Shown here: positions 31,565 to 39,034 of the stretch, one piece after another
How positions within the stretch are numbered: the first letter of the stretch is position 1
How the letters are laid out: each line of letters opens with the position of its first letter
Assembly (NCBI GenBank): GCA_963815185.1
Contig: CAWFGC010000009.1
Coordinates: 248,001 to 312,000 of the forward strand
Source: SHZL01 sp963815185
GTDB taxonomy: Bacteria; Pseudomonadota; Gammaproteobacteria; Xanthomonadales; SZUA-36
Length of the DNA: 64,000 bases
Reading direction: 5' to 3'
The notes under the pieces: generated by a model
Database searches by the model: none
What the model was told of the DNA's origin: nothing
Seen by the model: only the letters and a program-made list of their open reading frames with translations
Made by a program: the position numbers and the translations under genes

Positions 31565-33109
31565 ATGCAAGCAACACTGAACCCATCTGAAATCAGCGAG
31601 TTGATCAAACAACGCGTCGAGCAGTTGAACGTTTCTGCCGAGACCCGCAACGAAGGCACGGTAGTCAGCGTCTCCGACGGCATTGCTCGCGTTCACGGGC
31701 TGGAAGACGCCATGCAGGGAGAAATGATCGAATTTCCCGGCAATACCTTCGGTCTGGCGCTCAACCTCGAGCGTGATTCGGTCGGTACCGTCATTCTGGG
31801 TGACTACGAGCACATCACCGAAGGCGACACCGTCAAGTGCACCGGCCGCATTCTCGAAGTGCCGCACGGGCCGGGTTTGCTGGGTCGCGTTGTGGATGCA
31901 CTGGGAAACCCGATTGACGGCCAGGGCCCGATCGAAAACGACGGTTTTGCGCCGATTGAAAAAGTGGCGCCCGGCGTGATCTGGCGTCAGTCCGTGAGCC
32001 AGCCGGTGCAGACCGGCCTGAAATCCATCGACGCCATGGTGCCGATCGGACGCGGTCAGCGTGAGCTGATCATCGGCGACCGCCAGATCGGCAAGAGCGC
32101 GATTGCCATCGATACGATCATCAACCAGGCCAAATCCGGCATCAAATGCGTTTATGTTGCCATTGGCCAGAAGCAATCCACCGTGGCCAACGTGGTACGC
32201 AAGCTGGAAGAGCACGGCGCCATGGAACACACCGTGGTGGTCAATGCCTCGGCTTCGGAATCCGCCGCCATGCAGTACATTGCGCCCTATTCCGGCTGCA
32301 CCATGGGCGAGTATTTCCGCGACCGGGGTGAAGACGCACTGATTATTTATGACGATCTGACCAAGCAGGCCTGGGCCTATCGCCAGATTTCGCTGCTGTT
32401 GCGTCGTCCGCCCGGCCGTGAAGCGTATCCCGGCGATGTGTTCTACCTGCATTCCCGCCTGCTGGAGCGTGCAGCGCGGGTTAACGTGGACTACGTGGAA
32501 AAATTTACCGATGGCAAGATTAAAGGAAAAACGGGGTCACTGACGGCATTGCCGATCATCGAAACCCAGGCCGGTGACGTTTCCGCGTTTGTGCCGACCA
32601 ACGTGATTTCCATTACCGATGGTCAGATCTTTCTCGAAACCGACCTGTTCAACGGTGGCATACGCCCGGCTGTTCATGCCGGTCTTTCGGTGTCGCGCGT
32701 GGGTGGTGCGGCGCAAACCAAGGTGATCAAGAAGCTGGGTGGCGGTGTGCGTCTGGCATTGGCGCAATACCGAGAACTGGCGGCATTTGCGCAATTCGCA
32801 TCCGACCTCGATGACGCCACGCGCGCCCAGTTGGAGCGCGGCCAGCGCGTGACGGAACTGATGAAACAGCCGCAGTACAGCCCGATGTCGGTTGGGCAGA
32901 TGGCGGTTTCGCTGTTCGCAGTCGACCGTGGATTCATGGACGACATCGAGTTGAAGAAAATCGGCGCTTTCGAAGCGGCCCTGCTGGACTCAATCAAATC
33001 CAAGCAGCCGGCGCTGATGGAAACGCTGGATGGCGGCGATTGGAGTGACGATCTCGAACAGCAACTCAAATCCGCCGTGGCGGAGTTCAAGACCAGCGGC
33101 AGCTGGTAA
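31565..33109 (+). CDS. atpA: ATP synthase F1 subunit alpha
   Basis: Alpha subunits alternate with beta in the F1 hexamer and bind nucleotide without catalysis. The P-loop is GDRQIGKSA near residues 169-177. VYVAIGQKQSTVANVV and DALIIYDDLTKQAWAYRQIS follow, then PGREAYPGDVFYLHSRLLER. At 514 residues it matches the family. It is followed by a palindromic element (33117-33206) that separates it from atpG, an unusual interruption. Confidence 0.97.
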   Translation: MQATLNPSEISELIKQRVEQLNVSAETRNEGTVVSVSDGIARVHGLEDAMQGEMIEFPGNTFGLALNLERDSVGTVILGDYEHITEGDTVKCTGRILEVPHGPGLLGRVVDALGNPIDGQGPIENDGFAPIEKVAPGVIWRQSVSQPVQTGLKSIDAMVPIGRGQRELIIGDRQIGKSAIAIDTIINQAKSGIKCVYVAIGQKQSTVANVVRKLEEHGAMEHTVVVNASASESAAMQYIAPYSGCTMGEYFRDRGEDALIIYDDLTKQAWAYRQISLLLRRPPGREAYPGDVFYLHSRLLERAARVNVDYVEKFTDGKIKGKTGSLTALPIIETQAGDVSAFVPTNVISITDGQIFLETDLFNGGIRPAVHAGLSVSRVGGAAQTKVIKKLGGGVRLALAQYRELAAFAQFASDLDDATRAQLERGQRVTELMKQPQYSPMSVGQMAVSLFAVDRGFMDDIELKKIGAFEAALLDSIKSKQPALMETLDGGDWSDDLEQQLKSAVAEFKTSGSW

Positions 33110-33116
33110 GAGCGGT

Positions 33117-33206
33117 GGGGTCAGAGTAAAGGGTCAGAGTAAATGACGTGTTTGTCAAAATCTTTGATCTCCAAGCAAATTTACTCTGACCCTTTACTCT
33201 GACCCC
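33117..33206. repeat. Perfect 27-bp inverted repeat inside the atp operon
   Basis: Left arm 33117-33143 and right arm 33180-33206 are exact reverse complements, separated by 36 bases. Each arm itself contains two copies of GGGTCAGAGTAAA. The element begins 7 bases after the atpA stop and ends 29 bases before the atpG start. RNA made through it would form a very stable hairpin. It contains the same GGGGTCAGAGTAAAG core as the element at 11577-11772, so it is one copy of a dispersed family. It could attenuate atpG-D-C or protect upstream mRNA. Confidence 0.9.
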
Positions 33207-33235
33207 TTATTTCCTTCTTTACGGAGCAGGTTCAG

Positions 33236-34099
33236 ATGGCAGGCGGCAAGGAAATTACCAGCAAGATCAAGAGCATCGAAAACACCAAAAAGGTGACTTC
33301 GGCGCTGGAAATGGTCTCTGCCAGCAAGATTCGCAAATCGCAGGCGCTGATGAAGGCAACGCGGCCCTACGCCCACATGATGCGGCGCATTATTGGGCAC
33401 CTGGGCAAGGCCAACCCGGAATACCGTCATCCGTTCACGATTGTTCATCCGGAGGTGACGAAGGTGGGTTACATCATCGTCTCCACCGATCGCGGCTTGT
33501 GCGGTGGTTTGAACAGCAACCTGTTCAAAATGGTCATGAGAAGCATGCGCGAATGGCAGCGTAAGGACGCCGCAATCAGCATGGTGACGTTCGGTAAAAA
33601 GGCCTTCTCCTTTTTCAGGAACGTGAAAGTCGAGATTGCCGCGCACGCCAGCAACCTGGGTGAAAAACCCCAGATCGGGGATCTGATCGGCGTGATCAAG
33701 ACCATGCTGGACGCCTACCGCGCAAAGGAAGTGGACCGGGTTTACATTGTCTACAACGATTTCATCAACACCATGACCCAGAAGCCGGCGCTGGAGCAGT
33801 TGTTGCCATTGCCCGAGACCGAAGACGAACAGGTGCGCGACATCTGGGACTATATCTATGAGCCGGATGCCGAGAGCCTGCTGGACCTGGTGCTGGTGCG
33901 CTATATCGAAGCCCTGGTGTACCAGGCGGTATTGGAAAACCTGGCCTCCGAACATGCCGCGCGCATGATCGCGATGAAGAGCGCGACCGATAATGCGACC
34001 GATTTGATTGATGAGCTGAAGCTGGTCTACAACAAGGCCCGGCAGGCTTCGATTACGCAGGAAATTTCAGAAATTGTCAGTGGAGCCGCCGCCGTTTGA
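33236..34099 (+). CDS. atpG: ATP synthase F1 subunit gamma
   Basis: Gamma is the rotating shaft inside F1. The N-terminal coiled-coil helix begins GKEITSKIKSIENTKKVTSA, and STDRGLCGGLNSNLFKMV is the conserved central block. The C-terminal helix has EHAARMIAMKSATDNATDLI and LVYNKARQASITQEISEIVS. At 287 residues it is normal. GGAGCAGG precedes the start. It is separated from atpA by the palindromic repeat. Confidence 0.96.
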   Translation: MAGGKEITSKIKSIENTKKVTSALEMVSASKIRKSQALMKATRPYAHMMRRIIGHLGKANPEYRHPFTIVHPEVTKVGYIIVSTDRGLCGGLNSNLFKMVMRSMREWQRKDAAISMVTFGKKAFSFFRNVKVEIAAHASNLGEKPQIGDLIGVIKTMLDAYRAKEVDRVYIVYNDFINTMTQKPALEQLLPLPETEDEQVRDIWDYIYEPDAESLLDLVLVRYIEALVYQAVLENLASEHAARMIAMKSATDNATDLIDELKLVYNKARQASITQEISEIVSGAAAV

Positions 34100-34129
34100 G
34101 GCAGGCCACTGGCGTACAGGAGTTAAAGC

Positions 34130-35524
34130 ATGAGTGCAGGATCGATTGTTCAGGTAATTGGCGCTGTCGTCGACGTGGAATTTGCACGCGATTCGATGCC
34201 GCGGATCTTCAACGCGCTGACGGTGGACGATACCGAGATCACCCTGGAAGTGCAGCAGCAACTGGGTGACGGCGTGGTGCGGACCATCGCGCTGGGCTCG
34301 ACCGATGGACTGAAGCGTGGTCTGAAGGTCAGCGACACCGGTGCTGCGATTTCCGTACCGGTGGGTGAGAAGACCCTTGGCCGGGTAATGGACGTTCTGG
34401 GGCGGCCAATCGACGAAGCCGGACCGATCGGTGAGAGCAAGCGCATGCCGATTCACCGCAAGCCCCCCAGCTACGAAGAACAGGCCGGCGGCAACGATGT
34501 GCTGGAGACCGGCATCAAGGTAATCGACCTGATCATGCCCATCGCCAGGGGCGGGAAAATCGGCCTGTTCGGCGGCGCCGGCGTGGGCAAGACCGTAGCC
34601 CTGATGGAATTGATTCGCAATATCGCCATCGAGCACAGCGGCTACTCGGTATTCGCCGGTGTCGGCGAGCGCACCCGCGAAGGCAACGACTTCTACCACG
34701 AAATGAAGGAAGCCGACGTACTCAACAAGGTGGCGCTGGTTTATGGGCAGATGAACGAGCCACCGGGCAACCGTCTGCGGGTGGCGCTGACCGGTTTGAC
34801 CATTGCTGAAGAATTCCGTGACGAAGGCCGTGACGTATTGATGTTCATCGACAACATCTACCGTTACACGTTGGCCGGCACCGAGGTTTCAGCGCTACTG
34901 GGCCGCATGCCGTCCGCCGTGGGCTATCAACCGACCCTGGCATTGGAAATGGGTTTGTTGCAGGAACGCATCACCACCACCAAGACCGGTTCCATCACTT
35001 CATTCCAGGCGGTCTACGTTCCCGCGGATGACCTGACCGACCCGTCTCCGGCCACCACGTTTGCGCATTTGGACGCGACGCTGGTGCTGAGCCGCAACAT
35101 CGCCGAGCAGGGCATTTACCCGGCGGTTGACCCACTGGATTCCACCTCGCGTCTGCTCGATCCGAACCTGATTGGCACCGAGCACTACGAAGTCGCGCGT
35201 GCGGTGCAGGGCGTGCTGCAACGCTACAAGGAACTCAAAGACATCATCGCCATCCTGGGTATGGATGAACTGTCCGAAGAAGACCGCCAGACCGTCGCCC
35301 GTGCGCGCAAGGTGCAACGCTTCCTGTCACAGCCGTTCTTCGTGGCCGAAACCTTCACCGGCTCGCCAGGTAAATACGTCAGCCTCAAAGACACCATCCG
35401 CGCCTTCAAGGGTATCGTCGAAGGCGAGTACGATCACCTCACCGAACAGGCCTTCTACATGGTCGGCGGCATCGAAGAAGCCGTGGCCAAGCACGCCGCG
35501 ATGACGAAGAAAGAAGCCGCCTGA
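34130..35524 (+). CDS. atpD: ATP synthase F1 subunit beta
   Basis: Beta holds the catalytic sites. The P-loop is GLFGGAGVGKTVALMELI near residues 145-162, and FAGVGERTREGNDFYHEM contains the catalytic glutamate region. DVLMFIDNIYRYTLAGTEVS is Walker B, and PAVDPLDSTSRLLDP is conserved. At 464 residues the length is standard. It starts 30 bases after atpG. Confidence 0.97.
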   Translation: MSAGSIVQVIGAVVDVEFARDSMPRIFNALTVDDTEITLEVQQQLGDGVVRTIALGSTDGLKRGLKVSDTGAAISVPVGEKTLGRVMDVLGRPIDEAGPIGESKRMPIHRKPPSYEEQAGGNDVLETGIKVIDLIMPIARGGKIGLFGGAGVGKTVALMELIRNIAIEHSGYSVFAGVGERTREGNDFYHEMKEADVLNKVALVYGQMNEPPGNRLRVALTGLTIAEEFRDEGRDVLMFIDNIYRYTLAGTEVSALLGRMPSAVGYQPTLALEMGLLQERITTTKTGSITSFQAVYVPADDLTDPSPATTFAHLDATLVLSRNIAEQGIYPAVDPLDSTSRLLDPNLIGTEHYEVARAVQGVLQRYKELKDIIAILGMDELSEEDRQTVARARKVQRFLSQPFFVAETFTGSPGKYVSLKDTIRAFKGIVEGEYDHLTEQAFYMVGGIEEAVAKHAAMTKKEAA

Positions 35525-35540
35525 GCAACTTGAGTAAAAC

Positions 35541-35966
35541 ATGAGCAAAACCATCCAATGTGACATCGTCTCGGCGCACGAGGAGATCTGGTCCGGCCAG
35601 GCCGCCCAGGTCTTCGCCACCGGCGTTTCCGGGGAGCTCGGCATCTACCCGCGTCACACACCACTGATCACCCAGCTCAAACCGGGCCCGGTGCGGGTGG
35701 TCGATGAGCAGGGCGAGGAGCAGTTCTTCTTTGTCGGCGGCGGCATCATCGAAATCCAGCCACACATCGTCACCGTGCTGGCCGACACCGCCGTGCGCGC
35801 CGACGACCTCGACGAAGCGGCAGCGCAGCGCGCCAAGGACGAAGCCGAACGCGAACTCACAAACCGCACCGACAAGATGGAAATCGCCCAAGCGGAGGCC
35901 AAGCTGGCCGAGGCCGTGGCGCAGTTACAAGCCCTGGAGCAGTTGCGCAAGAAGCTAAAACGCTGA
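35541..35966 (+). CDS. atpC: ATP synthase F1 subunit epsilon
   Basis: Epsilon couples gamma to the c-ring and can inhibit ATP hydrolysis. The N-terminal beta-sandwich includes CDIVSAHEEIWSGQAAQVFA, TGVSGELGIYPRHTPLIT and FFVGGGIIEIQPHIVTVLAD. The C-terminal helical hairpin follows (DEAAAQRAKDEAERELTNRT). At 141 residues it is normal. It ends the operon. Instead of glmU, the usual follower, an accessory island with toxin-antitoxin pairs comes next. No clear terminator is visible. Confidence 0.95.
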   Translation: MSKTIQCDIVSAHEEIWSGQAAQVFATGVSGELGIYPRHTPLITQLKPGPVRVVDEQGEEQFFFVGGGIIEIQPHIVTVLADTAVRADDLDEAAAQRAKDEAERELTNRTDKMEIAQAEAKLAEAVAQLQALEQLRKKLKR

Positions 35967-36011
35967 TTCAGGTTAGGACATCGTAAGGCAAGAGCCAGCC
36001 ACCAGACGAAC

Positions 36012-36037
36012 CTCGCCGGCTAATTCAGGCGTTAGGT
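36012..36037. other. attC-like right half-site
   Basis: GCCGGCTAATTCAGGCGTTAGGT resembles the right half of integron attC sites, ending in the core-type heptamer GTTAGGT (36031-36037, fits GTTRRRY). A similar string, TGATTCAGGTTAGGA, lies at about 35964-35978. I could not define a convincing left half, and no integrase gene is in the window, so this is a weak call. Confidence 0.3.
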
Positions 36038-36049
36038 GTGTGGTTGCGC

Positions 36050-36071
36050 GGGTATGACCCGAGTGATACCC
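36050..36071. promoter_or_regulatory. Palindrome upstream of the mazEF-like pair
   Basis: GGGTAT (36050-36055) and ATACCC (36066-36071) form a 6-bp inverted repeat with a 10-bp spacer, ending 7 bases before the antitoxin start. Its position suits autoregulation by the ribbon-helix-helix antitoxin. Binding is inferred. Confidence 0.4.
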
Positions 36072-36078
36072 TAGATTC

Positions 36079-36315
36079 ATGAAAATCGCTATCTCTGTAC
36101 CCGACCCAATCTTTGAAGCCGCGGAACGTTTGGCTGAACAGCGAAGCGTTCCTCGTAGTAAGATTTTTGCGGAAGCACTCCAGGCCTATTTGGAAGTCCA
36201 GGGTTCCGATGCGGTCACTGCCAAGCTCAACAAGGTATATGAGCAGGAAGGCTCCGGTTTGGAGGCGGGCCTTGCCGAGGCACAAATCGACTCAATCGAT
36301 AATGAAGCGTGGTGA
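36079..36315 (+). CDS. MazE-like ribbon-helix-helix antitoxin (78 aa)
   Basis: The protein opens MKIAISVPDPIFEAAERLAE and continues RSVPRSKIFAEALQAYLE, a CopG/ribbon-helix-helix DNA-binding domain with the basic tip. The second half is acidic (EQEGSGLEAGLAEAQIDSID) and should bind the toxin. This arrangement is found in antitoxins paired with MazF-type toxins. It overlaps the toxin gene by 14 bases. The pair starts right after atpC, in an AT-richer stretch than the neighbouring operon. Confidence 0.8.
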   Translation: MKIAISVPDPIFEAAERLAEQRSVPRSKIFAEALQAYLEVQGSDAVTAKLNKVYEQEGSGLEAGLAEAQIDSIDNEAW

Positions 36316-36640
36316 AATCTGGTGGGCTTCACTGGAGCAGCCACGCGGCTCGGAGCCGGGTTACCGAAGACCCGTATTGGTAGTTCAGGCCAATTCCTTC
36401 AATGAAAGTAAAATTGCAACGGTTCTTGTTGCCGTAATTTCATCCAATCTCGCTTTGGCCGAAGCGCCGGGTAATGTGCGTGTTAGCAAAGCTGATTCCA
36501 AACTTTCCAAGGCGTCGGTTGTAAACGTTTCTCAACTCCTCACATTAGATCGCAGATATCTTTCCAAACGGGTGAGCCTCTTGCCGAGCAGAACGATTGG
36601 CCGGGTAACCGACGGCCTAAGACTGGTACTGGGCATATGA
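36302..36640 (+). CDS. MazF/PemK-family endoribonuclease toxin (112 aa)
   Basis: MazF toxins cut single-stranded mRNA at short motifs. MKRGEIWWASLEQPRGSEPG followed by YRRPVLVVQANSFNESKIAT is the family opening with the conserved arginine and PVLVVQ strand. VLVAVISSNLALAEAPGNV and KASVVNVSQLLTLDRRYLSK follow in order, and the length is normal. The ATG at 36302 lies inside the antitoxin gene, the usual coupled arrangement. The toxin looks intact. The bases 36641-36828 after it hold nothing I can identify. Confidence 0.88.
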   Translation: MKRGEIWWASLEQPRGSEPGYRRPVLVVQANSFNESKIATVLVAVISSNLALAEAPGNVRVSKADSKLSKASVVNVSQLLTLDRRYLSKRVSLLPSRTIGRVTDGLRLVLGI

Positions 36641-36828
36641 CATATAGCCAGTCATCTATGGACTGCCCGTTCAAGTAATCATCGGCAATTCATTTCGTCG
36701 CCTTCTTTTTTGCAGCACGCTCAGTGGTTTCCAGGGGGTGGGTTGCGATCATCTACCCGGCCGGCTCCCTTATCGAATATCCAAAAATACCTTGCTGTTT
36801 ATCGATAAATATATTCGGCCATGAGTAA

Positions 36829-37131
36829 TTGGCGCGTGGCGTGGTGCCCAGCCTGCTCGGCGGTGTGTGGCTGCTGGCCATCCTCGGATTGCGCTATCCG
36901 CTGCAAATGCTGCCTTTGCTGATGTTCGAGTTGGTCTGGAAGGCGATTTGGCTTTTCGATTACGGATTGCCGCAATGGTATGCAGGCCAGGTCCCGACGA
37001 CATTTGCCGAGGACTTCGCGGCCATAACGGCCGGCGTGATCCTGATGCCCATCGTGATCCCCTGGGGCTATGTTTACCGGCACTACTTCAAGGCAGCCTG
37101 CGGGCGCTGGGGCCGGTTAATTCAAACGTGA
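36829..37131 (+). CDS. Small membrane protein, probably an N-terminally truncated gene
   Basis: The 100-residue frame has hydrophobic segments SLLGGVWLLAILGLRYPLQM, LLMFELVWKAIWLF and ITAGVILMPIVIPWGYVY. It reads like the C-terminal part of a longer multi-helix protein, because it begins in the middle of a helix pair and has only a TTG start without a clear ribosome binding site. The C-terminus WGYVYRHYFKAACGRWGRL looks natural. I do not know the family. It lies between two toxin-antitoxin pairs. Confidence 0.4.
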   Translation: MARGVVPSLLGGVWLLAILGLRYPLQMLPLLMFELVWKAIWLFDYGLPQWYAGQVPTTFAEDFAAITAGVILMPIVIPWGYVYRHYFKAACGRWGRLIQT

Positions 37132-37148
37132 CGCTTCTGGTCCGATTC

Positions 37149-37177
37149 TTGTCAATACCATAAATGGTATATATACT
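37149..37177 (+). promoter_or_regulatory. Promoter with embedded operator for the higBA-like pair
   Basis: TTGTCA (37149-37154) and TATACT (37172-37177) are spaced exactly 17 bases, a strong sigma-70 match, 10 bases before the toxin start. The spacer holds a perfect inverted repeat ATACCAT-AA-ATGGTAT (37155-37170). A repressor bound there would block the polymerase, as expected for antitoxin autoregulation. Confidence 0.6.
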
Positions 37178-37186
37178 ATATTCAGT

Positions 37187-37468
37187 ATGTGGCAAATACT
37201 CGAACTCAAAAGCCTTGATAAACGTTTCAAAGCTTTGCCAATTGAAATATTGAAGCGATATGAAAAGTGGAAAGACATCGTTGCCATTAGCGGCCCTGGC
37301 GGCCTCCGCGTAATTCGAGGACTTCGCGATGAAGCGCTTCGCGGCCGGTGGCAAGGATTCAGATCGTCCAGGCTTGGCGACAAATATCGCGTCATCTACA
37401 AAATTGAGGCTTCGAAAATCCTTGTAAAAGTTATCGACCTAACCCCACACGATTATCGGAAGAAATGA
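37187..37468 (+). CDS. RelE/HigB-superfamily toxin (93 aa)
   Basis: This is a small basic protein of the RelE/ParE fold. LDKRFKALPIEILKRYEKWK forms the helical hairpin, and GLRDEALRGRWQGFRSSRLG followed by DKYRVIYKIEASKILVKVID matches the beta-sheet core with the conserved arginine-rich strand. It ends LTPHDYRKK, where the histidine-aspartate-tyrosine cluster is common in ribosome-dependent mRNA-cleaving toxins. The toxin gene comes first, with the HTH antitoxin one base downstream, as in higBA. Confidence 0.8.
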   Translation: MWQILELKSLDKRFKALPIEILKRYEKWKDIVAISGPGGLRVIRGLRDEALRGRWQGFRSSRLGDKYRVIYKIEASKILVKVIDLTPHDYRKK

Positions 37469-37469
37469 G

Positions 37470-37730
37470 ATGAGTGACTTTAAACCCGCAGAAAAGAGAG
37501 TTGACGTATCCGTTGGTGAATCAGTGAGGATTATTCGTGAACTGCAAGGCATGAGCCAAAATGACTTGGCAAAGATTTCAGGAATCCCTCAATCAACAAT
37601 TTCTGCCATTGAGAACGATCGAATTAATTTGGGTGTCGAGCGAGCCAAAACCCTGGCAAAAGTGCTTAAGTGCCATCCTGCTGTCCTGGTCTTTCCTGGC
37701 TGGAGCGTTGATAGTGCTCATGCAGCATAA
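37470..37730 (+). CDS. HigA-like XRE-family antitoxin (86 aa)
   Basis: An XRE helix-turn-helix covers residues 15-70: VGESVRIIRELQGMSQNDLA, KISGIPQSTISAIENDRINL, GVERAKTLAKVLKCHPAVLV. It follows the toxin gene after a single base and should repress the promoter at 37149-37177. The length and order match HigBA pairs. The stop codon TAA (37728-37730) lies inside an attC-like sequence, a layout seen in integron gene cassettes. Confidence 0.82.
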   Translation: MSDFKPAEKRVDVSVGESVRIIRELQGMSQNDLAKISGIPQSTISAIENDRINLGVERAKTLAKVLKCHPAVLVFPGWSVDSAHAA

Positions 37731-37787
37731 CCAGCCATTAAATCCGGAAGCCAGCTTCGCTGGCGCCGGCTAATGCCAACGTCAGGC
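37725..37787. other. attC-like imperfect hairpin after the higA-like gene
   Basis: The sequence can fold as an attC-style hairpin: CATTA (37735-37739) pairs with TAATG (37770-37774), CCGG (37744-37747) with CCGG (37765-37768), and GCCAGC-TTC-GCTGGC forms a perfect 6-bp tip (37750-37764). Extra unpaired AAT opposite C gives the asymmetry attC sites use. The outer boxes (GCATAAC and GTCAGGC) fit the R-box consensus only partly. No integrase is present in the window. Confidence 0.35.
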
Positions 37788-38324
37788 GAAAAGTTCGTGA
37801 AAGAGGCGGTTGGGACAGGCGCTGTGAACCGCGGCTCTCCTCGTGGCTGGCTGCGATTCGCCCTGCGACTGCCGATTTTTCTGTACCGCCTGAAATTGGG
37901 ATGGTTGTTGGGCCGGAGGTTCTTGCTCCTGACCCACACAGGCCGCAAGAGTGGCAAGGTACATTCCACGGTATTGGAAATTCTGCGCTACGATCCGGCC
38001 TCCCATTGCTGCGTGATAGCCTCTGGCTGGGGAACGAATTCCCAGTGGTACAAAAATGTGTTGAGTAATCCACGGATTCAGTACACGGTCGGCCTCCGGA
38101 AGCGAGCCGGAAGGGCGGAGCAATTGTCTCACGAGGCTGCCGCACAACAGCTTGAAGACTACGGTGATCGCCACCCCACGGCGATACGAAAACTGACCAA
38201 ATTCTTGATCGGCGAGGAGTTTGAAGGCAGCCTATCTCAATATCAGCGATTGGCTGCCCAGGTTCCTCTGCTCCGGTTGACTCCCGGTACGGAGGGTGGC
38301 GACGTCGCCCGACAAGGCACTTAA
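37773..38324 (+). CDS. Deazaflavin-dependent nitroreductase family (DUF385) protein
   Basis: The conserved block RFLLLTHTGRKSGKVHSTVL followed by LEILRYDPASHCCVIASGWG and SQWYKNVLSNPRIQYTVGLR is characteristic of the DUF385/Ddn family, which binds F420 or flavin/haem cofactors. The protein has 183 residues from ATG 37773, but the first 15 lie in the attC-like sequence, so the GTG near 37823 (reading MNRGSPRGWLRF) may be the real start. Without other F420 genes in view, the cofactor is uncertain. Confidence 0.8.
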   Translation: MPTSGEKFVKEAVGTGAVNRGSPRGWLRFALRLPIFLYRLKLGWLLGRRFLLLTHTGRKSGKVHSTVLEILRYDPASHCCVIASGWGTNSQWYKNVLSNPRIQYTVGLRKRAGRAEQLSHEAAAQQLEDYGDRHPTAIRKLTKFLIGEEFEGSLSQYQRLAAQVPLLRLTPGTEGGDVARQGT

Positions 38325-38543
38325 GGCAAGCCCGATGCTGCGACGACCGGATAAGTGAATGAGGAAAACCCGCGCGCGCAATTGAAACGTGTGTGCGCCG
38401 GAGCATTAGGACAGGTGGCGACCAAGCGTTTGAACTGTGGCTGGAAACCGGGCGTTTTGCAGGCCGGCACCCGGGTGTTATTGAAACGGAACGCGTTCGG
38501 CTGCCCGACGGAGCATCTACCTGGAAGTACATCGATTAAGACA

Positions 38544-38978
38544 ATGAAAAAACTACTCCTGGCATTGTTGATCGGTTATGGAATCTACGGGTACCTACAA
38601 AGCCACCCGGGTTTCATCCCGGTGCCCACTTCGGCTGAGACTACCGCCGGCCGGTCCGTTGCAAGCGCATACCAGCAACGGCAGAGCGGCGTACAAGTCG
38701 CAGGTTCCGGCCGCGTGATCCGGATACTTCCCGACGATAACGAGGGAAGCCGTCATCAAAGATTCATTATGAAGCTCTTCTCCGGCCAAACCGTTCTGAT
38801 TGCTCATAACATCGACTTGGCACCAAGAATCGACATGTTGAGAGAAGGGGATACGGTAGACTTTTCCGGCGAATACGAATGGAATGCCAAAGGTGGCGTG
38901 GTGCACTGGACGCACCATGACCCGAACGGCTATCACGAGGGCGGGTGGTTGCAAAACAAAGGCCGTAAATACCAGTAG
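38544..38978 (+). CDS. DUF3465-family secreted protein
   Basis: The 144-residue product has an N-terminal hydrophobic segment (KKLLLALLIGYGIYGYL) and then the OB-like core SGVQVAGSGRVIRILPDDNE, GSRHQRFIMKLFSGQTVLIA, HNIDLAPRIDMLREGDTVDF, SGEYEWNAKGGVVHWTHHDP. These match DUF3465. The function is not known; the fold resembles small nucleic-acid-binding domains, but that does not prove a role. The ATG at 38544 is chosen over the longer frame because it begins the signal segment. Confidence 0.82.
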   Translation: MKKLLLALLIGYGIYGYLQSHPGFIPVPTSAETTAGRSVASAYQQRQSGVQVAGSGRVIRILPDDNEGSRHQRFIMKLFSGQTVLIAHNIDLAPRIDMLREGDTVDFSGEYEWNAKGGVVHWTHHDPNGYHEGGWLQNKGRKYQ

Positions 38979-39034
38979 CCGAGTTGCCATCCAGCATCGG
39001 CCCATGTGCAGAATAATTTGAGGAGAAAAGCCTG

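Noticed and set aside
31430..32452. 340-residue minus-strand frame across atpA
   Set aside because: Antisense shadow of a highly conserved gene.
36641..36828. attC-like site after mazF
   Set aside because: Only fragments such as CCGTTCAAGT resemble attC; no hairpin with paired boxes could be drawn.
37105..37137. attC-like end GGCCGGTTAATTCAAACGTGACG
   Set aside because: It overlaps the 3-prime coding end of the small membrane frame, and its last box (GTGACGC) does not fit the consensus well.
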